Shown here piece after piece: positions 42,892 to 51,926 of a DNA stretch of 64,000 bases; the first letter of the stretch is position 1, and each line of letters begins with the position of its first letter. Origin of the DNA: JAUNBN01 sp036645935 (GTDB taxonomy: Bacteria > Bacillota > Clostridia > Oscillospirales > Ruminococcaceae). The translations under genes and the position numbers were made by a program. The stretch is taken from the NCBI GenBank assembly GCA_036645935.1, contig JAVXNE010000008.1:1-64000 (forward strand), given 5' to 3'. The notes beneath the pieces were generated by a model, which did not search any database, was not told where the DNA came from, and saw only the letters and a list, made by a program, of their open reading frames with translations.

Positions 42892-43938
42892 TCAAACAAA
42901 CTCAAATGTATAGCTGGGATCGCGCATTTCTTCAATAAAACTTTCTTCGAGAGAGCGCGAGATATAAACGTGCTTGTCGGAGCACACAAGCACGGCGGCG
43001 ACATTTCCGCTTCTCATCAGCTCAAGAGCGCCTTCTCTCCCCGCGAGAAAGAGCCGCGTCGAGAGATAGTCGCCGCGCATTCCGTCGGGGCAGACAATCG
43101 AGACAGAGAGTATATCGCTGACTGCGGGACATCCCGTCGCGGGGTCAATGACGTGATGATAGCTTGTGCCGTCCTCAACAAAAAAGCGCTCATATGCTCC
43201 CGTCGTCGCTATGACAGTGTCGGAAAGCCGCAGCGTGCAAAGGCTGCTCGACGAGCCTTCCTCGGGATAGCGAACTCCAACCTTGAATCCCTCACCGCCA
43301 TTGTCACCGAACATCAGCACGTTGCCGCCAATCGATACAAATCCGTGGTCAATTCCATATTCTTCTAAAACCCCGCGGCACAAATCGAGCGAATATCCCT
43401 TTGCTATTCCGCCGAGATCGATTTTCTGCCCCGCTCGCTCGAGCGACGCAAAGTATTTTCCGTCCCGCTCGTCGAGCGCCAGTCCTTTGATTCCGACGAG
43501 CGATCTTGCGGCGGCTATCTCGCTTTGCGAGGGCACTCGCGGATTGTCAGAGCCTATCTTCCAAATATCCGTAAGCGCGCCAATCGTCACGTCGAACATC
43601 CCGTTGCTCTCATCTGCGTATCTTACTGCCGCGTCCAATATCAGATAAGTGTCCTTGCATATCTCAATCTCACCGTTTCCGGCAGCGGCGTTGAGACGTC
43701 CGATGTCTGAGGTCTCAATAAAACGGGAAGTCTTGTTTTCAAACTCGCGCAGACGAATATCTGTGTTGTCAACCGCGTCCTGAGCGCGTTCTCCCTCGAT
43801 CTGAATTGTCGCGAGGGTGCTCATGACCATAAATGCAGCGCTCGCTTTAGGCTTTGTGGGAATGGCTGCGCAACCGCAAAGCGAAATCACAGCACAAACG
43901 GCAATCGCGTGCAAACTGAGTTTAAGTTTTCTTGTCAT
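42892..43938 (-). CDS. ApbE-family FAD:protein FMN transferase lipoprotein
   Basis: ApbE attaches FMN from FAD to threonine residues of membrane redox proteins such as Rnf or Nqr subunits. The 348 residues begin with a lipoprotein signal peptide (lipobox SLCGC, so Cys is the lipid site). Family motifs include DIGRLNAAAG, GALTDIWKIG, IDLGGIAKGYSLD and HHVIDPATGCP. The ATG at 43936-43938 has GGGGGA upstream. No target flavoprotein or Rnf gene is in the window. It diverges from the MBOAT gene. Confidence 0.92.
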   Translation of the reverse strand: MTRKLKLSLHAIAVCAVISLCGCAAIPTKPKASAAFMVMSTLATIQIEGERAQDAVDNTDIRLREFENKTSRFIETSDIGRLNAAAGNGEIEICKDTYLILDAAVRYADESNGMFDVTIGALTDIWKIGSDNPRVPSQSEIAAARSLVGIKGLALDERDGKYFASLERAGQKIDLGGIAKGYSLDLCRGVLEEYGIDHGFVSIGGNVLMFGDNGGEGFKVGVRYPEEGSSSSLCTLRLSDTVIATTGAYERFFVEDGTSYHHVIDPATGCPAVSDILSVSIVCPDGMRGDYLSTRLFLAGREGALELMRSGNVAAVLVCSDKHVYISRSLEESFIEEMRDPSYTFEFV

Positions 43939-43977
43939 ACCCGTCCCCCGCGTGCGATTTCGATCGTTTTTTGACAG

Positions 43978-44007
43978 TTGAACCGCATTGCCCGTATGAT
44001 GTATAAT
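43978..44007 (+). promoter_or_regulatory. Probable promoter of the MBOAT operon
   Basis: TTGAAC (43978-43983) and TATAAT (44002-44007), spacer 18 bases, about 35 bases before the first start codon. Confidence 0.7.
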
Positions 44008-44042
44008 GCTTTGAGATAACATAGACATCGGAGAAATAACTG

Positions 44043-45437
44043 ATGGTATTCAGCAGCCTGCTTTTTATCTTCCGATTCCTGCCTGCCGCACTAATACTTT
44101 ACTATATTGCGCCCAAAAAAGCAAAGAATCTCGTGCTGTTTCTTGTCAGCCTTGTGTTCTACTCCTGGGGCGAGATTCGCTATTTCCCGATCATGATAAC
44201 GACCATTGTAGTGAACTATCTCTGCGCGCTCGGAATTGAAAAATTCGACAGGCGCAGCGGTGTGCGCAGATTTTTATTTTTGCTCGCGCTCATCGTGAGC
44301 TTAGGGTTTCTGTTTGTTTTTAAATACTACGATTTCTTCGCTCAGACGGTATCGAGCGTGACCTCTCTCACGATACCTCTGCTTGAGCTGACCCTGCCGC
44401 TCGGAATCAGCTTCTACACCTTTCAGACACTTTCCTACACCATTGACGTCTACACTCGCAAAGTTCCTGCAGAGCACAGCTTTGTGGACACCGCAGCTTT
44501 CGTCACCCTCTTTCCTCAGCTGATTGCCGGTCCGATCGTGCGCTATACCGATATCCGTCGCGAGCTAAAAAAGCGAACAATAACTCCGCGTATGCTTGAG
44601 GACGGCATGGAGGATTTCATAATCGGTCTCGCGAGAAAGGTGCTCATTGCGAACAACGTCGGCGCGCTTTGGAGTGAGGTTGAAACGCTCGGGTTTTCTT
44701 CGGTTTCAACCGGGCTCGCGTGGCTCGGTGCCATTGCGTTTATGCTCCAGATATTCTTCGATTTCTCGGGCTATTCACAGATGGCCATCGGGCTTGGCAA
44801 GATGATGGGCTTCAAGTTTCCCGCAAACTTCGACAACCCCTATTCATCGCGCAGCGTGACCGAATTTTGGCGTCGCTGGCACATGACACTCAGCTCGTGG
44901 TTTCGTGAATACGTCTATATCCCGCTCGGAGGTAACCGCAAAGGTCTCGTGCGACAGATATTCAACATGTTCATCGTTTGGGCGCTCACCGGACTCTGGC
45001 ACGGGGCGTCATGGAATTTTGTCCTGTGGGGTCTGTTCTATTTTGCGCTTCTGGTCATCGAAAAAATCGGTTTCCTCGGCTGGCTCGGAAAACATGTGAC
45101 CGTCTCCCACCTCTACACTCTTTTTGTCGTGCTGATGGGATGGGTGATCTTCTCAATAACTGACATCTCGTCGCTCGGTATCTTTTTCTCCCGGATGTTC
45201 ACCCCGCATTTCGTCGGCAACGGCACGGCGACGGTCGGAGCGCTCTACTATCTGCGCAACTATATCGTCAGCATAAGCGCAGGCGCATTTTTTTCAAGCG
45301 ATGCCGCGAGTTACGTCTACGGCGTCGTGCGCGAGCGCCGCTGGCTAAAAAACGTGCTGATGTGCGTGCTTTTTCTCGTCTGCGTCGCATACCTTGTCGA
45401 TTCCACCTACAACCCGTTCCTCTATTTCAGATTTTAA
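44043..45437 (+). CDS. MBOAT-family O-acyltransferase (AlgI/DltB-like)
   Basis: A 464-residue polytopic membrane protein that moves acyl groups across the membrane for modification of exported glycans. The core includes FDFSGYSQMAIGLGKMMGFKFP and EFWRRWHMTLSSWFREYVYIPLGG, and the catalytic histidine lies in TGLWHGASWNFVLWG. The partner gene directly downstream encodes a DHHW protein, the usual two-component layout for alginate- or cellulose-type acetylation. The acceptor polymer here is unknown. Confidence 0.93.
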   Translation: MVFSSLLFIFRFLPAALILYYIAPKKAKNLVLFLVSLVFYSWGEIRYFPIMITTIVVNYLCALGIEKFDRRSGVRRFLFLLALIVSLGFLFVFKYYDFFAQTVSSVTSLTIPLLELTLPLGISFYTFQTLSYTIDVYTRKVPAEHSFVDTAAFVTLFPQLIAGPIVRYTDIRRELKKRTITPRMLEDGMEDFIIGLARKVLIANNVGALWSEVETLGFSSVSTGLAWLGAIAFMLQIFFDFSGYSQMAIGLGKMMGFKFPANFDNPYSSRSVTEFWRRWHMTLSSWFREYVYIPLGGNRKGLVRQIFNMFIVWALTGLWHGASWNFVLWGLFYFALLVIEKIGFLGWLGKHVTVSHLYTLFVVLMGWVIFSITDISSLGIFFSRMFTPHFVGNGTATVGALYYLRNYIVSISAGAFFSSDAASYVYGVVRERRWLKNVLMCVLFLVCVAYLVDSTYNPFLYFRF

Positions 45438-45452
45438 GAGGGGGAAATTCCT

Positions 45453-46631
45453 GTGAAAAACTACTACAAGAAAAAATTGAAGTCCTCCTCTTCGGTTTTT
45501 GAAGGCGGATTGTTGTTTGTGTTGATTTTCGGTTTTATCACACTGTTCGCGCTCATCAACCTCATAATGCCCGACCGTGAATATTCTGAAAACGAAAATA
45601 AATATCTCGCAAAATCCCCGAAATTCACATGGGCAACGCTCGTCAGTGGAAAATTTGCGCTGGATTACGAAACCTATGTCTGTGAGCAATTTTTGTTGCG
45701 CGACAACTGGATATCTGCGAAGTCTCTCTCGGAGTTTGCGCTGCTGAAAGTTGAAAACAACGGCGTTGTTTACGGCAAGCAGGGCTACATGTTCCCGAAA
45801 TTCTTCAGCTTTGACGCAGAGCGTCTGAATGGCAATCTTGCGGCCATAGACGCATTCGCATACGAGTGTCCCGCCGAGGTCTCGGTCATGATTGTCCCTT
45901 CTGCGTTCTATCCGCTGTCCGAGTATGTCCCGAGGGGACTTCCGCACGTTGACGAAGGGTTCTACATTGATCGCATAAACGAATACCTATCAGAAAGCGC
46001 CAAACCTCTTGACATCGAAGGCGCTTTATCGGTGCACGCGAACGAGTACATTTACTATCGCACCGACCACCACTGGACGACCTATGGCGCCTATCTTGCC
46101 TACTCTCAGTTTGCAAAGCAGCATGAACTTGTCCCTTTTGATTATAAATCCCAGACTCCAACGCGCGTGGATGGGTTTCTCGGCACGAGCTATACAAAAA
46201 GCAAAGCGTTTAACGCCAAGGAGGACGTGCTCGAATATTTTGGAAATTTCAGCGGCACTGTGACGCGCGAAGGCAAAACCTACGAGGGACTTTACGACCT
46301 TGAGCAGTTTAAAAAGCGTGACAAATATAGTGGGTTGCTTTACGGCAACACAAGTTTTGTTCAGATCGAGAGCGAATTTTCCCCGAATAAACTCGAATCC
46401 ATATTGATAATCCGCGATTCCTACGCTGACAGCCTTGTCCCATTCCTGACCGAACATTACAACCGCATAGTGCTCATCGACCCGCGCTATTACAACGCGG
46501 ACATTTCCGCGCTCTCTAAAAAGAATTTCACCGACGTGCTCGTCCTCTTCGGCTTTGAAGACCTGTGCACAGTCAAGGAAATTTCGCGGCTCAAGCCCTC
46601 TGTTTTAAACGGTGAGCTTCCTTCCGAATAG
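45453..46631 (+). CDS. DHHW-family (AlgJ/AlgX-like) extracytoplasmic acyl-transfer protein
   Basis: A 392-residue protein with one N-terminal membrane anchor (about residues 18-40) and an outside domain of the SGNH-like AlgJ/AlgX type. The hallmark reads YYRTDHHWTTYGAYLAY, and IIRDSYADSLVPFL carries the expected catalytic serine. It probably takes the acyl group from the MBOAT protein and places it on an envelope polysaccharide. Translation starts at GTG (45453) after GAGGGGGA; the gap to the MBOAT gene is 15 bases, so the two form an operon. Confidence 0.9.
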   Translation: MKNYYKKKLKSSSSVFEGGLLFVLIFGFITLFALINLIMPDREYSENENKYLAKSPKFTWATLVSGKFALDYETYVCEQFLLRDNWISAKSLSEFALLKVENNGVVYGKQGYMFPKFFSFDAERLNGNLAAIDAFAYECPAEVSVMIVPSAFYPLSEYVPRGLPHVDEGFYIDRINEYLSESAKPLDIEGALSVHANEYIYYRTDHHWTTYGAYLAYSQFAKQHELVPFDYKSQTPTRVDGFLGTSYTKSKAFNAKEDVLEYFGNFSGTVTREGKTYEGLYDLEQFKKRDKYSGLLYGNTSFVQIESEFSPNKLESILIIRDSYADSLVPFLTEHYNRIVLIDPRYYNADISALSKKNFTDVLVLFGFEDLCTVKEISRLKPSVLNGELPSE

Positions 46632-46682
46632 ACAGTGATTTGCGGATTATAAACCGGCACCTCCGACATACTGAAAACATTA

Positions 46683-46710
46683 AAAGCAGACATTTTCGTC
46701 TGCTTTTTTG
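46683..46710. terminator. Bidirectional terminator
   Basis: Perfect 10-bp stem AAAAGCAGAC/GTCTGCTTTT with a six-base loop, T runs on both strands, between the converging DHHW and ABC-F genes. Confidence 0.88.
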
Positions 46711-46771
46711 TGTTGTTTTTCGTTCAATCGAGAAAGCACGGATTCCGAAATGGAATTCAACCAGAATTTTA

Positions 46772-48670
46772 TCAGTCACAAAAACACTCGAGCCATTCAT
46801 CGGACAGCTCAGACAGCTCCGATTTGTTTTTGTCAAGCAGCTCGCAGACCTTTGCGAGTTTGTCACAGTCGGTCGCGATCTCCGGGAGTGAAAGCTGTGA
46901 TTCCAGGTCGTATACCTCTCCCTCAAGCTCGTCAATGCGCTGCTCGACGAACGCCCTGCGCTCACGGTCGCGCGCTCGCTTGCGGCGCTCCTCTTTTGCG
47001 TTAGCCACAACGGACTTTGTCTGCTCGAGCGCGCCGTCGGGTTTGCCGCCGCTCACGGTTTTTTCGGGCTTTGTCTCGGCCGGGACGCTCTCATCGTTTG
47101 CTGCAGCGCGGCAGAGAGCATAACTCTCAAAGACCGCATGTGAGCCGTCGTCCGCAAGTTGCAGTATTCTGCAATCGAGCGTCTGCATGAGAAAGCGGTC
47201 ATGAGTCACGACAACGAGTGTCCCCTCATATTCTCGCAGTGCGTCGTATAAAAGATCCTTTGAGTAGATATCAAGGTGATTGGTGGGTTCGTCGAGCACA
47301 AGCAGATTGGGATGTTCAAGCGATATTCGAGCAAGTCCCAGCCGCGCGAGCTCTCCGCCTGACAAACCCGAACATGCGGTGAATGCGTCGTCGCCGCGAA
47401 AACCCACCGAGGCGAGCAGCGATCGTATCTCAAGCTGGCTCATCGCAGGATATAATCCCCAGATATATTCCACGGGATTTTCAGCGCGCAGATCGTATAG
47501 GTTCTGTTCGAGAACACTCATTTTAACCCCGCCGCCCAATCTTAGCCTGCCCGTTTTAGGGGGGTGTTTGCCCGCAATGCACCGCAGCAGTGTCGTTTTC
47601 CCCGTGCCGTTAGGACCGATTATTGCGAGTCTCTCCCCGCGCAGCAGCTCGAGATCCAGATCGCGGACAAGTATTCTTGTGCCAACCGCAAGCTCAAGCC
47701 CCGTCAATGTCAGAACCTCTTTATACGGTTCGATGAGCGGCTTGATCGAAAAGTGAACATCGACGTGTGCTGCGCTTTCGGGTGCGGAGAGGTCGAGCCT
47801 ATCCAGCATTTTAAGTCGGCTCTTCGCCATGTTGGAGGTTGAAGCGCGAGCCATGTTGCGCCGCGCGTAGTCTCGCAGCTTATCTGCCTCCCGCGACGTG
47901 CGCTCATAAACCTCTTTTTCGCGAGCGTCATCCGCCTCGCGCAGCGCAAGGTAGGTCGAGAAATTTCCCTTGAACATCCTCGCAACCCCGCCGCGTATCT
48001 CAAGAGTTTTGTTGCAGATGTCGTCAAGAAACTGTCGGTCATGCGAGACGAGCACTATCGCGCCGCTGTAGTCGAGCAGAAATTTTTCCAGCCATTCGAG
48101 CGTTGTAATGTCCAGGTGATTTGTCGGCTCGTCGAGCACCAGCAAATCGGGGCTTGACATGAGCAGCTTTGCCAGCGCGAGCCGAGTCTTCTCTCCCCCG
48201 CTCAAAACGGAAACCTTTTTGTCATATTCGCTCTCGGGGAAAGACATTCCGTTTAGGATTTTCTTGATATTATAATCCAGATTATAGCCGTCCATCGCCT
48301 CATAACGAGAACTGACTCGCTCATATTCTTCAAGCAGCGACGGATCGCCGCCCATCTCCCGCTCGAGCCGCTTCATGCGTGCGAGCAACTCGTCCGCGCG
48401 TCCGACGCTCTTCATCTCGGCGTAAACAGTGTTGTCGGAGCAAAGTCCCGCCGTCTGTTTGAGATAGCCGAGCGTGGCACCGTTTTTGAGCGAAAACGAA
48501 CCGCCCGACGGCAAAAGCTCTCCCGTCAGGATGTTCAGCAGCGTCGTCTTGCCACAGCCATTGTGACCCGCAATTCCAAGGCGGTCGCGCTCGTCAACTC
48601 TGAAGCTGACACTGCGCAGCACCTCGTTTGCACCGTAAAAAAGTGAAATGTTATCAGATTCGAGAATCAT
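46772..48670 (-). CDS. ABC-F family ATPase
   Basis: A 632-residue soluble protein with two ABC nucleotide-binding domains and no membrane part. Walker A sites are GHNGCGKTT and GPNGTGKTT, signature motifs LSGGEKTRLALAKLL and LSGGELARLGLARI, and Walker B LLVLDEPTNHLD twice. A charged interdomain linker (ADKLRDYARRNMARAST) and a C-terminal coiled coil are present. ABC-F proteins act on the ribosome, some giving antibiotic protection; the layout is closest to the general translation-factor types, but the subgroup cannot be settled by eye. It follows the hydrolase gene by two bases. Confidence 0.93.
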   Translation of the reverse strand: MILESDNISLFYGANEVLRSVSFRVDERDRLGIAGHNGCGKTTLLNILTGELLPSGGSFSLKNGATLGYLKQTAGLCSDNTVYAEMKSVGRADELLARMKRLEREMGGDPSLLEEYERVSSRYEAMDGYNLDYNIKKILNGMSFPESEYDKKVSVLSGGEKTRLALAKLLMSSPDLLVLDEPTNHLDITTLEWLEKFLLDYSGAIVLVSHDRQFLDDICNKTLEIRGGVARMFKGNFSTYLALREADDAREKEVYERTSREADKLRDYARRNMARASTSNMAKSRLKMLDRLDLSAPESAAHVDVHFSIKPLIEPYKEVLTLTGLELAVGTRILVRDLDLELLRGERLAIIGPNGTGKTTLLRCIAGKHPPKTGRLRLGGGVKMSVLEQNLYDLRAENPVEYIWGLYPAMSQLEIRSLLASVGFRGDDAFTACSGLSGGELARLGLARISLEHPNLLVLDEPTNHLDIYSKDLLYDALREYEGTLVVVTHDRFLMQTLDCRILQLADDGSHAVFESYALCRAAANDESVPAETKPEKTVSGGKPDGALEQTKSVVANAKEERRKRARDRERRAFVEQRIDELEGEVYDLESQLSLPEIATDCDKLAKVCELLDKNKSELSELSDEWLECFCD

Positions 48671-48672
48671 TG

Positions 48673-49617
48673 TTACCCGTTCTTGTTAGTTTTATCGTCG
48701 CACCAGCGCAGAAGATAATTCCACACCTTGTCCCTGCCCTTTTCGTTGAGTATCTCGTGCCTCATTCCGTCACAGAGTTCAAACGTCACGTCGGAAATTT
48801 CCTGTGCGCAAAGCCGCTCGCGCACCTGCCGCACTCCTTTGCCGTAATCTCCAACGGGGTCGTCCGCGCCGGAAATGAGCAATATTGGGAGCGTTTTGGG
48901 CAGTGTGCCCGCCCAGCTTTTTGCGGACACTGCACGCAGCAGCTTGAAGAGATCGCGGTATCCCGACAGCGTAAACAGGAATCCGCAGTGCTCATCCTCA
49001 ATGTATCGCGCCACGTTATCGCTGTCTGCGGACAGCCAATCGAAGTCGGTTTTTGCGCCCTCACACTTTCTGTTGTAGCTTCCAAATGCCGTTCTATCGA
49101 CGAGGCGGCTGCGGTGACGCTCGCCCTTCAGCAGCGAAAGCACGTTTACGAGCGCAAGCCCCGCGCCGCTCGCGGGGTTCGCGCCGCTCGTGCCCGAGAG
49201 CGCGAGAGCGCCGATTTCATCACCAAATTCGGAGGCATAAAGCCGCGCGACGAACGATCCCATGCTGTGTCCTATCAGAACGACGGGCAGTCCGGGATTT
49301 TCCTTGTGTGCAATGTCTGTCATCGCATGCGCGTCTTTAACGAGCAGCCTGTAGCCGTCTTTGTGCGCAAAATATCCAAAATCATCTGCCGTTGCGGCAG
49401 AGTCCCCGTGCCCGAGATGATCGTTGCCGTAAACCGCATATCCGTTTGAAGCCATGAACCGCGCAAAATCGTCGTACCGCGCGATATATTCAGCCATACC
49501 GTGAACTATCTGAAGCACAGCCTTGGGCGTTTTTTCGCCATCGCGCCACCTGAGATAGGATATACTGTTCTCCCCGTCGCTCGAGATAAAGCTGTGTTGT
49601 GCAAGCTCAACCGCCAT
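48673..49617 (-). CDS. Alpha/beta hydrolase, monoacylglycerol-lipase-like
   Basis: A 314-residue serine hydrolase of the S33/lysophospholipase group. The nucleophile elbow is GHSMGSF at about residue 97, with VHGMAEYIARYDDFA as the oxyanion-hole region and GNDHLGHGDS, both typical of monoacylglycerol lipases. The acid and histidine are likely in ISGADDPVGDYGKG and DGMRHEILNE. No signal peptide is seen, so it should be cytoplasmic. GGAGGC lies before the ATG. Confidence 0.88.
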   Translation of the reverse strand: MAVELAQHSFISSDGENSISYLRWRDGEKTPKAVLQIVHGMAEYIARYDDFARFMASNGYAVYGNDHLGHGDSAATADDFGYFAHKDGYRLLVKDAHAMTDIAHKENPGLPVVLIGHSMGSFVARLYASEFGDEIGALALSGTSGANPASGAGLALVNVLSLLKGERHRSRLVDRTAFGSYNRKCEGAKTDFDWLSADSDNVARYIEDEHCGFLFTLSGYRDLFKLLRAVSAKSWAGTLPKTLPILLISGADDPVGDYGKGVRQVRERLCAQEISDVTFELCDGMRHEILNEKGRDKVWNYLLRWCDDKTNKNG

Positions 49618-49645
49618 GGTATGCCTCCGTTTTTCAGCCTTTATT

Positions 49646-51007
49646 TCATTCTATTGTGAACAGCGTTCCGAGATAGCTCATCGCCGCGATTGCAAAGAGC
49701 GTCGCGCCGTTTGCAAAACAGAGCGGGGACTCTCCCTTTCTGCTGTACCACTCACGGCAGATGAGCGCAGCGCACACAATCATTGAGAAGTACATGTAGA
49801 TAAATGTTCGAGAACCCGACACCCAAATGGTCGGAGAGAGCGACATCGCCATGCGAGATCCGAATCCCATCAGCAGCGCAAATGCGCAAAGAAGCGCGCG
49901 CTCGGTCTTTTCAAATACAGCAAAAAACGATACCAGCAGGCACGCGAACACAATCGTTATTATAATGTCGGGAACCCATGTTTTTATCGAACCCCACATC
50001 AGTTTCGTGCCGAATTTTGTGAGCGAATCGACTATGAGCGAGAGCGAGGGGAACATCTGAGCATTGGAGAACGCGATGGTTCCCAACAGGACAGTTGCGC
50101 CAATCGGAACGAGGGCGCACCCTCTCGCCCACTTCTTTTTGCAGAGCGCGAACACAGCAAAGGCAACAAGCGCACAAAATGCGATGAAGAAAAGATTGGG
50201 TTTCATCACATATTCGTACCACGTTCCCGAATAACCCATCTCAAATTTGCGCCAGAGCGGTATTGCGTCAAACTCCGGAAATTGACCAGCAACCTCGTTT
50301 ATGTGCCGCAGGTTGTTTCCGGGGCAGCTGAGCATGTACACGAGCATCGCGACAAGCAACCCAAACTGTGTGATAAGATAGACAACCGGCTGTTTTTTTC
50401 TTATGGCAAGGAATAAAAACACCCCGTATACGCATAGCAGAACTGCGCACAGCGGCTCGATATTTGATGCAAAAAGAAGCGCGAAAGTGTAAACAGGATA
50501 CTCCCACACCCGCAGTTTTTGTCCGCGGGCGATTTTTACAACAGGCACAATCGCGACGAGACAGAGCGCTGTCGTCCACACGTAGTACACCGTTGTCACC
50601 ACCCAGCCCGCAGTTCCAACATCCGCAAACGGATATGCGAGCGCGAGAAGACAGACGACCCAGTTCACGCGCGCGTCTTTGTGCGATCCCGCAATATAGG
50701 ACGTGAGAAACGGGGCGAGGGTGAACAGCGCCACGTCGCAAAACAGCCACAGCCACTTCCAGTGAATCACGTGAATCAAAATCATCTCGATAAACTGGCG
50801 GGACGACCACGCGTGATAATCTCCGGAGAGATACTGCCATGCGCTCTGGTTCGCAAGGTGTGTTATATACACCGTGTCATCCTTAGTCCCCGGCGTTATG
50901 ACGAGATGAATTATCAGCATCGCCGCAAACAGCAGCATGAACGGAAAATACCACGAGAGCGTGAATTTTGCAAAGCCTTCACGCTTATTGAGATGACCTG
51001 AGCCCAT
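49646..51007 (-). CDS. DUF6056-family polytopic membrane protein
   Basis: A 453-residue membrane protein with about eleven hydrophobic helices, probably of the DUF6056 family (a GtrII/GT-C-like group). The first extracytoplasmic loop has GTKDDTVYITHL and the YHAWSSRQFIEM block typical of that family; paired acidic residues in this loop are where GT-C enzymes have catalytic aspartates. Function unknown; transfer of sugars from polyprenyl carriers is a guess. The ATG at 51005-51007 has AAGAGGTG six bases upstream, so two extra in-frame codons are ignored. It lies 12 bases after the EamA gene. Confidence 0.72.
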   Translation of the reverse strand: MGSGHLNKREGFAKFTLSWYFPFMLLFAAMLIIHLVITPGTKDDTVYITHLANQSAWQYLSGDYHAWSSRQFIEMILIHVIHWKWLWLFCDVALFTLAPFLTSYIAGSHKDARVNWVVCLLALAYPFADVGTAGWVVTTVYYVWTTALCLVAIVPVVKIARGQKLRVWEYPVYTFALLFASNIEPLCAVLLCVYGVFLFLAIRKKQPVVYLITQFGLLVAMLVYMLSCPGNNLRHINEVAGQFPEFDAIPLWRKFEMGYSGTWYEYVMKPNLFFIAFCALVAFAVFALCKKKWARGCALVPIGATVLLGTIAFSNAQMFPSLSLIVDSLTKFGTKLMWGSIKTWVPDIIITIVFACLLVSFFAVFEKTERALLCAFALLMGFGSRMAMSLSPTIWVSGSRTFIYMYFSMIVCAALICREWYSRKGESPLCFANGATLFAIAAMSYLGTLFTIE

Positions 51008-51019
51008 AATAAACACCTC

Positions 51020-51922
51020 TTATGCTTCCTCGAAAACCCCGAGCACGATGATGCCCGCGAGCACGAGTGCGATTGCGATATAGTAACTTTTGGGCAGCTT
51101 TTCCTTGAGGAAAAGCCGCGACCACAACACGGAAAAAACGCTGTATGACGCTATCGCGGGGGCGGCGACAATCGCGTTTCCCGACAGCGCAAAAACGTAG
51201 GCAAACTGTCCCGCCGTCTCGAACACAGCACCCGCAAGCTTGTAGCCGTCCCGCGCAAGAGTGAGCTTTTCTCGTTTGACGAAAACGACGTACACGAGGC
51301 AGAGAAGCGCCGCTATCGCAAATGTCAACTCATAGGAAATATTGGCGCTTGTCTCGTCCAGCCTGTATTCGAGATAGTAGGCGTCTGCAAACGTTCCCAG
51401 CGCGTCAAGGACACAGTATATTATTGGAAACGAGAGCGCGACGAGTCCGACCGTGTATTTTTTTTCGGAAGTCTCACCCGCCTTGCGTCTCTCGGCATCT
51501 GAACGGCGCTTTTCCAGAATTCCGAGCGTGAGCACGCCTGCGCAAATGAGCGCGACGGCGGCAAACTGTCCCGCGCTCATTCTCTGCCCGAGAAAGGCAA
51601 AACACAGCAACGCTGTAAGCGCGCCCGAGGAATTGCACACAGGTGAGCTGACCGACAGCTCAAGGTAGCGAAGCCCTATGTAACCGAATGTCATTGAAAG
51701 AATGTATAGCAACGAGACGGGCAGATATATCAGCCAGCTTTTTGGATCGTAGTCCACCTTATCGATGAAAATCTGCCACGCGGCATGAATTCCCATAACA
51801 AGCCCGACGCTCATGACGAGCTTTAGGTGGCTGTTGCGGTCGTCCGGTCGCGAACCGAGCTTGGAAAACAAATCCGAGCCGCTCCACGCAAGTATTGTAC
51901 AAACCGTAAATATAAACCACAT
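51020..51922 (-). CDS. EamA/DMT-family transporter
   Basis: A 300-residue membrane protein with ten predicted helices in two homologous halves, the drug/metabolite transporter layout. Recognisable parts are YIGLRYLELSVSSPVCNSSGALTALLCF in the first half (split here: YIGLRYLELSVSS, PVCNSSGALTALL) and AIASYSVFSVLWSRLFLKEKL in the second. The substrate is unknown. It starts four bases after the nagA stop codon and could move an amino sugar or its breakdown product, but position is the only argument. Confidence 0.85.
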   Translation of the reverse strand: MWFIFTVCTILAWSGSDLFSKLGSRPDDRNSHLKLVMSVGLVMGIHAAWQIFIDKVDYDPKSWLIYLPVSLLYILSMTFGYIGLRYLELSVSSPVCNSSGALTALLCFAFLGQRMSAGQFAAVALICAGVLTLGILEKRRSDAERRKAGETSEKKYTVGLVALSFPIIYCVLDALGTFADAYYLEYRLDETSANISYELTFAIAALLCLVYVVFVKREKLTLARDGYKLAGAVFETAGQFAYVFALSGNAIVAAPAIASYSVFSVLWSRLFLKEKLPKSYYIAIALVLAGIIVLGVFEEA

Positions 51923-51926
51923 GGAG